A stretch of DNA of 10,009 nt from SZUA-448 sp045627185 (GTDB lineage Bacteria; Bacillota; Clostridia; Lachnospirales; Lachnospiraceae): the NCBI GenBank assembly GCA_045627185.1, contig JAZQNE010000126.1, positions 1-10,009 of the forward strand. Reading direction: 5' to 3'. Made by a program: the position numbers and the translations under genes. Of the stretch, positions 1-7,296 are shown in pieces (positions within the stretch are counted from its first letter, which is position 1; each line of letters begins with the position of its first letter). The notes beneath the pieces are model-generated. The model had not been told where the DNA came from, did not search any database, and saw only the letters and a list, made by a program, of their open reading frames with translations.

Positions 1-389
1 TGTTTCACACGCCCACGGGTGAAACCGGCTGTAATGTTATCGCCCACACAGCGAACAACATCGTGCTTTTCATTAACAATATTGGGCACAATGTACTCAA
101 ACGTAACATCGCCTTTTTCCTGCTTCGCATCAAGATGAACATCCGTAAAGCCTATGATTTTGAACTCGGAATCAAGAGCATTCCCGTTTGCATCCTGCTT
201 GACAAGCGATGTGAAACCGCCCTTTTCGGTCACATAAACATTGTAATCCGGATTCTGTTTAATCCATGATTTATCAAGCTTATAGGTTACGGGAAAAACA
301 AACAGAAGGTATACTCCCGCAAGCACAAGTATGCTCAAAACAACAGCTAAAACAATAATCAGAACCTTTTTCTTTTTTCTTTTTTTCAT
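1..389 (-). CDS. Membrane-anchored metallophosphoesterase, N-terminal part (cut by window edge)
   Basis: The gene starts at ATG 389 and is open to the window edge (129 codons seen, no stop). The ribosome binding site is AGGAGA, about five bases before the ATG. The protein begins with a lysine/arginine-rich tail (residues 2-8), then one hydrophobic segment (about 9-33), so it is probably a type II membrane protein with its bulk outside the cell. From residue 77 it reads like a calcineurin-type phosphoesterase: a strand leading into Asp83-x-His85 (the first metal-binding motif, context GFTDVHLD), and then Gly116-Asp117-Asn118 (context VGDNIT) at the second metal-binding position. The later GNHD and histidine motifs lie outside the window. 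It is the last visible gene of the cluster, 95 nt after the lipoprotein gene. Substrate cannot be told; a role in the glycan pathway is not evident. Confidence 0.8.
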   Translation of the reverse strand, partial: MKKRKKKKVLIIVLAVVLSILVLAGVYLLFVFPVTYKLDKSWIKQNPDYNVYVTEKGGFTSLVKQDANGNALDSEFKIIGFTDVHLDAKQEKGDVTFEYIVPNIVNEKHDVVRCVGDNITAGFTRGRVK

Positions 390-484
390 ATCATTCTCCT
401 GCGCTGCAGGGTTTTTTCGCATATTCCCTGCATTTACTTAAAATGTGTGCCCTCGTACAAAGCTTTGAAGCCCCGGCAAAGCTG
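390..484 (-). other. Intergenic stretch with two short inverted repeats
   Basis: The gap between the lipoprotein stop and the phosphoesterase start holds two 7-bp inverted repeats. One is AGCTTTG (461-467) with CAAAGCT (477-483), directly after the lipoprotein stop. The other is TGCAGGG (405-411) with CCCTGCA (426-432), just before the ribosome binding site. Neither is followed by a T-run on the minus strand, so neither looks like a terminator. They could be weak mRNA hairpins that alter the stability or translation of the downstream gene; that is inference. Confidence 0.35.
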
Positions 485-1264
485 TCACTGCTTCGGATGC
501 ATAACACCGTCAATTTCATCAATCATAATTCCAAGATTGAACAGCTTCTCAAAACTCATGGAATCTGATGCGGTGCAGTATTTATCATAGGCTGCCCTGC
601 AAAGGTCGTAGCCTTCTCCGCTGCCCGATGCGAAATCCTTAAACATGGTTTCCAGCTCTGCCGTTGACTTGTAAGCAAACTCAACAACATCGATTTTATC
701 ATCCTTGTTGTCACGGTCAAAGAAAGCAATAAACTGAAGAACATCGCTCTGTTCGTTAAAATCAATCTTGTTAACTTCGATTTTCTCAACGGATTTACAA
801 GCTTCCTCATAAGTCATATTCATGTTGGATGCCCTGTAATCCGCAGATTTAACCATACCGCGGATATATTTCTTTGAGTAATTCGGAGCCTCTTCAAGCC
901 ATCCGTCACGTGCGACCCAGACGCCTTTAATTTCGCCCGTCTGCTCGAAGGTATCAACAAAAACAACCGAAAGGTTTGAATCAGCCTTGATTCTTGAAAT
1001 CTCGGAAACGGGAACATAGCAGATATCGATGCCCTGCTTGTTCTGGCTCAGACGCTCAAACTTTTCATCCATATCCGTGGAAAGGAAAATGTATGTTGTC
1101 ATGGACTCAAAGCCCTTAGCCTTGTTTGTAAGGAAAAGGCTCATACCGGCAGTGGATTCCTCAAGGCCTGCATTTACAAGCTTGTTTTGCTTGCCGCAGC
1201 CGGTGAATACAAGCATTACAAGAATAAGGCATAATGCCATCAAAAATAATCTGTTTTTTCTCAT
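485..1264 (-). CDS. Lipoprotein with a solute-binding-protein-like look, coupled to the symporter
   Basis: 259 residues. The N-terminus has a lipoprotein signal: basic residues 2-5, a hydrophobic stretch at 6-20, and a lipobox ending F-T-G-Cys23 (Phe at -3 is less usual than Leu). The mature protein would be lipid-anchored outside the membrane. Its layout loosely recalls substrate-binding proteins of the nitrate/sulfonate/thiamine-precursor type: a segment with GIDICYVPVSEI, then strands ending VVFVDT, then GVWVARDG, then helices rich in acidic residues. It is shorter than most of that class and I see no diagnostic motif, so the family is uncertain. The ATG overlaps the symporter stop by four bases (ATGA). 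Its GGAGG (1274-1278) lies inside the last symporter codons, so the two are made together. No ABC permease or ATPase is nearby. It may be an accessory binding or sensing partner of the symporter, or an unrelated lipoprotein. Confidence 0.7.
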   Translation of the reverse strand: MRKNRLFLMALCLILVMLVFTGCGKQNKLVNAGLEESTAGMSLFLTNKAKGFESMTTYIFLSTDMDEKFERLSQNKQGIDICYVPVSEISRIKADSNLSVVFVDTFEQTGEIKGVWVARDGWLEEAPNYSKKYIRGMVKSADYRASNMNMTYEEACKSVEKIEVNKIDFNEQSDVLQFIAFFDRDNKDDKIDVVEFAYKSTAELETMFKDFASGSGEGYDLCRAAYDKYCTASDSMSFEKLFNLGIMIDEIDGVMHPKQ

Positions 1265-2766
1265 GCCTTAGCACCTCCGTTTTCAGCTTCAATCGCCTGC
1301 TGTGCTTCCCATTCGGCCTGCTTTTGCGCTCTCATTTCATAAAGCTCGGCAAGGATTTTTTCCTTACGCTTGCCGGTGTAATTATCAAACAGCATTATTG
1401 TTCCGGGAATCAGGTTGCCAAGCATACCCGGAACGGTTACAAGATAAAACAGGCCGTTAAGTGTCTTTGTTGACTGAACAACGGAAATTGTTGAGCCGCC
1501 AAAGGATTTTGCACTGACATAACCGATGATTGCAAGGCCGGCAGGGAACAGAAGGCTCTTCCAGAAGCCCGAAACACGGGCTGCCATTGAACGGAGCGCA
1601 AATACCATAGCCTCGCTTCGAACGGGTTCACCGTATTTCTTCCAGGTCCTGTACTCCATGTAATCGGTACTGTCCGCAAGCAGAATCATTCTGGATGAAC
1701 TCATTGCGCCGTTAGGAAGTCCCGCAAGTCCGACAATAATGATAATTGCCCAGAGCGGCAGATTCTTGTAGCCTAAAAGGAAGAAGATAACGTAAATAAT
1801 ACCGGTGTAGAAATAGCCGCCCGCAATGATATCTCTTGATGACAGCTTGTTTCCGATGAAAGGAACTGCAGCAATACCGATGTATGACAGTGTTGCACTG
1901 ACTGCTCCCGCTGCCGATGCAAGCCAGAAGGCATCAAGTGTTTCATTGTAGAAGAATGCAAGTGCCGAGTAACAGATCTGTCTTACTGAATCAACAATCT
2001 GTGAAAGAATCAGACACCACATAGGTCTGTTAAGCATAAGAGCCTTGAAATTAAGCTTAACGCCCGGCTCCTTACGCCATGCGGCTGCCGTCTTCTCTTT
2101 CAGTGTGAAGTAAGGCACAACCATGAAGCAGAAACCGATTACACCAAAAATAATTGCAAAAATAAGATAAATGAACTGTTCCTTATCCTCATAAAGAGCA
2201 ACAAATATAGGAATAAGGCCGCTCGGAAGCATACCGCCGAGTGTAGATGCGAACTGTGCTACCGTGTAGAAATTCTTTCTATCCTTGGGATTTGTAGTCA
2301 TTCTGGCGGAGATGGTCGACAGTGACATATCGTAGAAACCGTCGGCAATACAGTAAACCAGATAGAACACAAATACGTACACGATACGCGCCTTCATGCT
2401 GATTCCCGGCACAACAAACAGCAGTATCGATGAAATGGCAAGCGGGAACGGCATTACAAGTGAGAATGCCTTTGCCATACTCTTGCCCGTTTTTGTCTTT
2501 TTGTCAAGGATAACACCTGCAACAGGGTCAACAATAACATTTGCAATCTTTGCAACAAGTTCAAGAATGATTACAAATGCTGCATCAATACCCATGTACC
2601 TTGTAAGAAACAGCGTCAGCACATAAGCCTCAACGTCCTGTGCCATTGAATTGCCAAAGATGCCGGAGGAATATCCGAACTGCTCCTTGACCGTGAAGGA
2701 CGGATTGTGGATTACTTTATTCCAGCCGGCCTTCAGCTTCCCCATAAAACCCTTTTTTTCTTCCAT
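1261..2766 (-). CDS. GPH-family sugar/glycoside:cation symporter (MelB-type MFS)
   Basis: 501 residues, rich in long hydrophobic segments that fit the 12 helices of the glycoside-pentoside-hexuronide:cation symporter family. Family marks are visible. Helix II and the following loop carry Asp80-Pro81, Gly84, Asp88 and Gly94 (DPVAGVILD then TKTG), matching the cation-site/loop 2-3 signature of MelB. The late loop holds ADSTDYMEYRTWKKYGE (365-381), the counterpart of the family's AD..DYGE.KTG.R motif. The C-terminal tail (about 465-501) is charged and cytoplasmic. In the family, Na+ or H+ drives uptake of oligosaccharides, glycosides or uronides across the cytoplasmic membrane. Here the neighbouring signal-less enzymes make imported uronate-containing oligosaccharides the likely cargo. 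The start ATG 2766 is preceded by GGAGA. It lies 109 nt after the preceding gene and overlaps the following lipoprotein gene by four bases. Confidence 0.9.
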   Translation of the reverse strand: MEEKKGFMGKLKAGWNKVIHNPSFTVKEQFGYSSGIFGNSMAQDVEAYVLTLFLTRYMGIDAAFVIILELVAKIANVIVDPVAGVILDKKTKTGKSMAKAFSLVMPFPLAISSILLFVVPGISMKARIVYVFVFYLVYCIADGFYDMSLSTISARMTTNPKDRKNFYTVAQFASTLGGMLPSGLIPIFVALYEDKEQFIYLIFAIIFGVIGFCFMVVPYFTLKEKTAAAWRKEPGVKLNFKALMLNRPMWCLILSQIVDSVRQICYSALAFFYNETLDAFWLASAAGAVSATLSYIGIAAVPFIGNKLSSRDIIAGGYFYTGIIYVIFFLLGYKNLPLWAIIIIVGLAGLPNGAMSSSRMILLADSTDYMEYRTWKKYGEPVRSEAMVFALRSMAARVSGFWKSLLFPAGLAIIGYVSAKSFGGSTISVVQSTKTLNGLFYLVTVPGMLGNLIPGTIMLFDNYTGKRKEKILAELYEMRAQKQAEWEAQQAIEAENGGAKA

Positions 2767-2791
2767 ATCTTCTCCATTCCGTGCGTTTTCA

Positions 2792-2812
2792 TTTTGTCAG
2801 GTACTGTCAAAA
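2792..2812. promoter_or_regulatory. 21-bp imperfect palindrome upstream of the symporter (possible operator or hairpin)
   Basis: Two 9-base arms, TTTTGTCAG (2792-2800) and CTGTCAAAA (2804-2812), flank the three-base centre GTA. They are exact inverted repeats except for one T/T mismatch in each arm at the same place. The site lies 26-46 bases before the symporter ATG, in the 109-nt gap. The minus strand contains TTGACA within it, but no convincing -10 box follows at 16-18 bases. It may be a regulator-binding site for internal control of the transporter genes, or an mRNA hairpin. No regulator gene is present in the window to match it. Confidence 0.35.
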
Positions 2813-2875
2813 CCTTTCCCGCACTTTTATTTTTATAAATCCGCTTCTTTCCCGGCTTCGCCCCATATCTCTTTA

Positions 2876-4720
2876 TTATTGATACTCACGGGCAAGTTCT
2901 GCCGGTCTTTTGAACTCCGGCCTTATTTCCGTTCCGTCTGCCGTAAATACTCCCTTGTAACTCAGGCAGAAGGCTCCGTCACCGTAATTCAGGTCTGAGG
3001 TTTTGGCGTTGAAATCAAGCTTTTTGATTTTCATTTTCTTCGCAAAAGCCTCAAAAGGCATTGTATTGTCTGCCTCAAACAGGTAGAAGTGGTACCCTTC
3101 CGTTCTGTTAATCAGGTCATAAGGCTTGTTGTAATACCCTGCCGGAAGTTTTTCATCCTGGTACATTGCATGGTCCTTTGAAAGGCTCTCCTCCGCAGAA
3201 ACAAAGCTCACTCCCGGGTTTGTCCTCACACAGACATTCACGCCCTTTGTACAACCAAGAATGATTCCCTCCGAAAGCCCCGAAAGGTCAACCTCATCAA
3301 ACAGCCCCGTCGGGAAGAAAAGATGCGACTCGGCTCTTCCGATTTTGGCATGTTTAACATCGAATATCTCTGCGCCGATGTTCCTTTGTGCCGCAGCCCT
3401 TGGCGTTGTGCCGCTGCCTATCCAGTATCCCGGGGAACCGTCCTTCTGCATGCCCTTAACAGGCGTGTTTGCGAAAAGACTTATCTCATGTGAAAGATTT
3501 ACGGCCAGGCTGTTCTGCTGGTAGGAAATCTCTCCGACTCTGTAATCGAAAGCCGCCGATATTGAATAGTTCCGGTTCACATATGTGTAAACACGGCCCT
3601 CTTCCATTGCAGCCCCGTCAAACGATACAGGCTTGAACCGCTTGATAAGCTTCAAAAGCCCTGTCTTCACAAGCAGCGGACTTGCAAACGGCTTGAGGTT
3701 TGAAAGCATATCGTTATCAATCAGACCCGACTCACGCATATAGCGCATAGTGTTATTTATCACACGGTAATCGCTGAATGCACCGCCTTCAAAGGCATAC
3801 CTGACTGCTTCAGGAGAATACTTTTTAAGACCTTCTCTTTCGTAATCAGCTATATTAACGCCCTGAACCATTGCAGTTTCTTTTACTTCCCTGTGCAAAA
3901 GTTCAAAAAGCTTCGGAGGCACCGTATATATGGGATTTCCTTCATCATCCTTTGCCTTAAGCATCAGGATTACACAGCCCTCTTTATCCTTAAACTGCCT
4001 GATTTCTTCACCCAAAATGGCTCTCAGGACAACTTCCTCATAATTGCCGTATTTTGAACCGGTTTTGTTGTCCGCATAGGCTCTTGCACAGGCCGGATTG
4101 TACATATATCCGCCATTAAAAGCCGTCTGTGAAAAGATGTCGAAAAGCATTGCGGTAAATACACGTTTTGCGCCTTCCGCAATATCTTTATCCCCTACAA
4201 ACTGAATTACGTTTGCAAGACCTGCCATGGTTTCCGAGTAATAATTATTGCTTCCCCACTCACAAAGACCGTATTTCTCCGAATGTTCAATCCATCCGCG
4301 AAGGAAAGTGGCAGCATGCTCAAGATGATACGAAGCATTCTTTCCGTCTCCGAAAATCCGGTCCCTGTATTTCTGCGCAAGCAGATATTCCGATCCGCCC
4401 GCATAAAGCCTGTGATTTTCTGTCCAGGTGCACATGCCGTGCCCGCCACAGTCTTCATAAGGGAATGACAAAAGCTCATTAACAATATCCTCACGGACAG
4501 GGGCCGGCAAAGAATCCTCAAAGGAAAACAGAACCCTTACAAAATATGCAACACGGAAATCAGCACAGTCCTTACGTTCATGAATGTATTTAAGGTCTTT
4601 GTCCGCAAGCTCGCGAATGTCTTTTTCATCCGTTCCGCCCTGAAAAAGATATTCAAGAAGGCTTGCCGCAAGCAGGTTTCCAACTGATTTGAACCTGTAA
4701 TCTTTTGTTCTGTCTCTCAA
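2876..4720 (-). CDS. Predicted cytoplasmic polysaccharide lyase-like protein, shorter paralogue (alpha-toroid plus beta-sandwich)
   Basis: 614 residues from a TTG start at 4720. The start is chosen because AGGAGG (4728-4733) stands seven bases before it; a longer reading from TTG 4744 would begin upstream of this site and overlap the previous gene. No signal peptide, so probably cytoplasmic. I do not recognise a named family. Residues 1 to about 345 are helical, with DCADFRV (51-57), ENH (101-103) and EWGSNNYY (154-161). Residues from about 375 are strand-rich, with PGYWIGSGTTP (430-440). The same marks occur in the same order in the upstream gene's product, so the two are paralogues. The Asn102-His103 pair followed 57-58 residues later by Tyr160/161 recalls the Asn/His-Tyr catalytic layout of PL15, PL17 and heparinase-type lyases. 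Lyase activity is inferred from this geometry and from the GH105 neighbour. Compared with the paralogue it lacks the N-terminal beta-rich part. Confidence 0.75.
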   Translation of the reverse strand: MRDRTKDYRFKSVGNLLAASLLEYLFQGGTDEKDIRELADKDLKYIHERKDCADFRVAYFVRVLFSFEDSLPAPVREDIVNELLSFPYEDCGGHGMCTWTENHRLYAGGSEYLLAQKYRDRIFGDGKNASYHLEHAATFLRGWIEHSEKYGLCEWGSNNYYSETMAGLANVIQFVGDKDIAEGAKRVFTAMLFDIFSQTAFNGGYMYNPACARAYADNKTGSKYGNYEEVVLRAILGEEIRQFKDKEGCVILMLKAKDDEGNPIYTVPPKLFELLHREVKETAMVQGVNIADYEREGLKKYSPEAVRYAFEGGAFSDYRVINNTMRYMRESGLIDNDMLSNLKPFASPLLVKTGLLKLIKRFKPVSFDGAAMEEGRVYTYVNRNYSISAAFDYRVGEISYQQNSLAVNLSHEISLFANTPVKGMQKDGSPGYWIGSGTTPRAAAQRNIGAEIFDVKHAKIGRAESHLFFPTGLFDEVDLSGLSEGIILGCTKGVNVCVRTNPGVSFVSAEESLSKDHAMYQDEKLPAGYYNKPYDLINRTEGYHFYLFEADNTMPFEAFAKKMKIKKLDFNAKTSDLNYGDGAFCLSYKGVFTADGTEIRPEFKRPAELAREYQ

Positions 4721-4724
4721 GCTG

Positions 4725-4733
4725 TCACCTCCT
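4725..4733 (-). promoter_or_regulatory. Ribosome binding site that doubles as the final codons and stop of the upstream gene
   Basis: On the minus strand AGG-AGG-TGA encodes the last two arginines and the stop of the upstream gene. The same AGGAGG is the perfect Shine-Dalgarno for the TTG start at 4720, seven bases downstream. Only four bases separate the stop from the start. This fixes the start of the downstream gene and implies translational coupling, so both paralogues would be made in linked amounts. Confidence 0.85.
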
Positions 4734-7217
4734 GCCCTTAACAAGTTCCTTCAGGAACTGTTTTATCATATCCTTTGATACGCCAAGGCTCTTAAGTGTT
4801 TGCGGGTTAAGCTTCTTAAACATGTACCATTTCGTAAGAAGCGGAAACTCGAGTCTGCCCATGCGCGCATCGTTGAAAATCATTTTACGGAACCGGGTCT
4901 TTGGCATATGCGTCAGGTGATAATCCGTAAAGTCATCAAAATCTTCAAATTCACTTGTGTCAGCCACTCTTATAAGCCAGTCGGAATTGATGCCGCCCGT
5001 AACAAATTCCCTGCCTCTTAAGCATGCACGCTCCGTCCGCTTAATCGGAACATTGGTCAGGAAGGCCGCAAATACGTCTCCGCGCCTGATAAACAGGGCA
5101 TTTTCATTAAGCATGACTTCATCGCATTCCTGCTCGTCACACATGATGTGGATGTAGTCAACATCGCATCTGCGCATGAATGCTTTAGGGAAGTTGTAGC
5201 TGACAACGGCTGCATTTTCCTTCTGCGATACAAGCGGAGTAAGCGCATTTCCGGAGAAATACCCGGGTCTTCTGATTCCGAAGACCTTTCCTTCGCCCGG
5301 CAGATTCAACCAGATTCTTGTTTTTGTGTCATTTAAGAACATGCTGAGCAGAAGCTCCTGGCTTCCCGGGCCGCCCGTTCTTGGCGACACGCATGTTCCG
5401 AGAATGTATTTCGGTGTTTTGCAGAGGTAGGTTTTAACGCCCATTGTGCCCTCTGTCCGTTCACGTATTATTCTGTTTCCGTACCCTCCGCGGGCCACGG
5501 CTTTATTGTCTTCCGATGGAACATAATCCGATATTGCAATGTACATGGCCGGGCTGATTTTTCTGTTTATGCAGCCTATGCCCCACGCAAGCCACATCTG
5601 TGAGTTGCCTGCCATGCATTCGTTTCCCAGAATATCCTTATCATACGTTCTGCCGTTCGATGTGCCCATAACGCCTTTGAAGCTGTTGTAGGCATACATT
5701 TCGAAGGTGTAATCAAGTGCTTTTTCTGCAAGCCCGCGTATCTGCTCATCGTTTGAAAGACAGAACAGCGTTATGTATGTGAATACATCAACATTTACGT
5801 AGGTTGCGGAATTCCACTCGTTATAGCCGTATTTAAGGAGCTTTTCGAACCATTCAATGATTCTTGCCTTAGCCTTTTTCATATGCTCACGGCCCGTGAG
5901 TCCGCTGTTTTCAAATACGGTGTCGGGATAAAGCCTGCCGGCAATATATTCATCGCAGTGGAATGCAAGCGCATGATTTTCACTGAAGAACCACATGGCA
6001 TCGTTCCCGGGCTCATCAAACCAGTATCTGAAGCCAAGCACAAGCTTTTCAATGTTTTCCTTAAGTTCAGCCGGAATCCTGTCGGGGTACCCGGCAAGAA
6101 GCCATAAGAAGCGCTGAACCCTGAAATCTGCGCAATCCCCGCGCCTTTTTGCAAAATCAAGGTCGGCACTGACAGCTTCCTTAAATCTTTCGAATTCGTT
6201 GCTTCCGGTTTCCAGTGAAGCAATGTAGTTATCAAGCGTGTTCCCGCATTCTGCCGCATACTGCAGACAGAACAACCTGCGTTTTTCATAACCGCTTATA
6301 AGCATTGACTGCCGTTCACGTTCCTTTGGACAGACCTGCGCGCAGAGCGCTGCCTTCATTTCAACGCCGCAAACGGTGACAGTGAGCGTGAACTCATGGT
6401 ATCCGCTTATTATTTCACAGGGCTCATAAAGTCTTACCCGCGATTCACCTTTTAATGCCTTTCTTGTGATTTTACCAAGGTCTTCGGCTTCAAGCGTGAA
6501 TTCGAAATCATCTTCAAACGGTTCCTCCGAACACAGAATCAGCGGCTCATCACGGTAATTCATTTTGTCAAGATACAGACCGTTTAAGCATCTTCTCATG
6601 CGCTCGATTTTTTCAACGTCAGCGCTTACGGGAAGTGAGATTTCAAGCGGTCCTTCAAGTATTTTCAGACCGAATCTGAAAACAATGTTTCTCTCGCCGT
6701 AATCGTCAAGTGCGACCAGAAGCTCATTTTCACCGGCTTTGAGATGCATTTTTGTATCCTCGCGGCATTCTATGTTCGACTCATACGGATAATATTCACC
6801 TGCAAGTTCACCGTTCACAAAGAGCTTAATTCCGCCGCAGGCAAACATGGCTACGGGAACGGTACGTTCCGATTCGCTCTTTACAAATGCTCTTGCATAA
6901 AGTCTTGCATCAGCCGGAAATTTGAAAACCTGTGAGCAGTCAACGCGTTTCGTGTCTGCCGGATAATACAGTTTGTCGGTACAAACATCCTTCGGATAAT
7001 CAAGCTTTCTGAATTCGCCAAGGCGCAGATATTCCTGCTTTGCGGGCGATTTGCGTTCCTTGCCCTGCTCGTCCTTAACGCTTGCTCCGGGATGATAATC
7101 CGGAAAGGTGTCAGTCACGGGCGTCATGGACAGAGGCGTGGAAATCGCGCCGCTTATCAGCCATTTATCTATAAACTGTCCCCTATTTACAATATATCTG
7201 ATTTCACTGTTCCCCAT
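4725..7217 (-). CDS. Predicted cytoplasmic polysaccharide lyase-like protein, longer paralogue with N-terminal glycan-binding-like domain
   Basis: 830 residues from ATG 7217. An in-frame ATG at 7235 would add six residues but has no ribosome binding site, whereas AAAGAG stands eight bases before 7217. No signal peptide. The N-terminal third (to about 290) is strand-rich. It opens with a WLISG motif and contains KLFVNGE (131-137), as in sugar-binding jelly-roll domains of GH2/GH78-like proteins. From about 315 to 585 it is helical and shares DCADFRV (361-367), ENH (413-415) and EWNSATY (467-473) with the downstream paralogue. From about 590 it is strand-rich, with RPGYFSGNALTP (650-661). His415 to Tyr473 is 58 residues, close to the catalytic Asn/His-Tyr spacing I recall for PL15/PL17 lyases. 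I cannot name a CAZy family. Function as an acidic-oligosaccharide lyase is inferred. It lies 79 nt after the GH105 gene and four bases before its paralogue. Confidence 0.78.
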   Translation of the reverse strand: MGNSEIRYIVNRGQFIDKWLISGAISTPLSMTPVTDTFPDYHPGASVKDEQGKERKSPAKQEYLRLGEFRKLDYPKDVCTDKLYYPADTKRVDCSQVFKFPADARLYARAFVKSESERTVPVAMFACGGIKLFVNGELAGEYYPYESNIECREDTKMHLKAGENELLVALDDYGERNIVFRFGLKILEGPLEISLPVSADVEKIERMRRCLNGLYLDKMNYRDEPLILCSEEPFEDDFEFTLEAEDLGKITRKALKGESRVRLYEPCEIISGYHEFTLTVTVCGVEMKAALCAQVCPKERERQSMLISGYEKRRLFCLQYAAECGNTLDNYIASLETGSNEFERFKEAVSADLDFAKRRGDCADFRVQRFLWLLAGYPDRIPAELKENIEKLVLGFRYWFDEPGNDAMWFFSENHALAFHCDEYIAGRLYPDTVFENSGLTGREHMKKAKARIIEWFEKLLKYGYNEWNSATYVNVDVFTYITLFCLSNDEQIRGLAEKALDYTFEMYAYNSFKGVMGTSNGRTYDKDILGNECMAGNSQMWLAWGIGCINRKISPAMYIAISDYVPSEDNKAVARGGYGNRIIRERTEGTMGVKTYLCKTPKYILGTCVSPRTGGPGSQELLLSMFLNDTKTRIWLNLPGEGKVFGIRRPGYFSGNALTPLVSQKENAAVVSYNFPKAFMRRCDVDYIHIMCDEQECDEVMLNENALFIRRGDVFAAFLTNVPIKRTERACLRGREFVTGGINSDWLIRVADTSEFEDFDDFTDYHLTHMPKTRFRKMIFNDARMGRLEFPLLTKWYMFKKLNPQTLKSLGVSKDMIKQFLKELVKGRR

Positions 7218-7296
7218 AATTCTTTCTCTTTTCATAAATCAGCAGCTTTTGACCGGGTTCTTCAAAGCATTGCTTTTACCATGTTCAGAAAAACTG

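Noticed and set aside
63..269. A 68-codon plus-strand frame
   Set aside because: It is antisense to the phosphoesterase gene, whose motifs and ribosome binding site are convincing.
461..483. A terminator after the lipoprotein gene
   Set aside because: The stem is only 7 bp with a 9-base loop and no T-run follows on the minus strand.
2767..2875. A sigma-A promoter from the TTGACA in the gap
   Set aside because: No reasonable TATAAT-like hexamer is found 16-18 bases downstream on the minus strand; the TTGACA is part of the palindrome.
4721..4744. An earlier TTG start for the shorter paralogue
   Set aside because: It would lie upstream of the AGGAGG and inside the previous gene; TTG 4720 is correctly spaced.
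2876..7217. One large gene broken by a frameshift into two pieces
   Set aside because: Each product has its own complete set of shared motifs in the same order, and the junction has a proper stop, Shine-Dalgarno and start, so these are duplicates and not halves.
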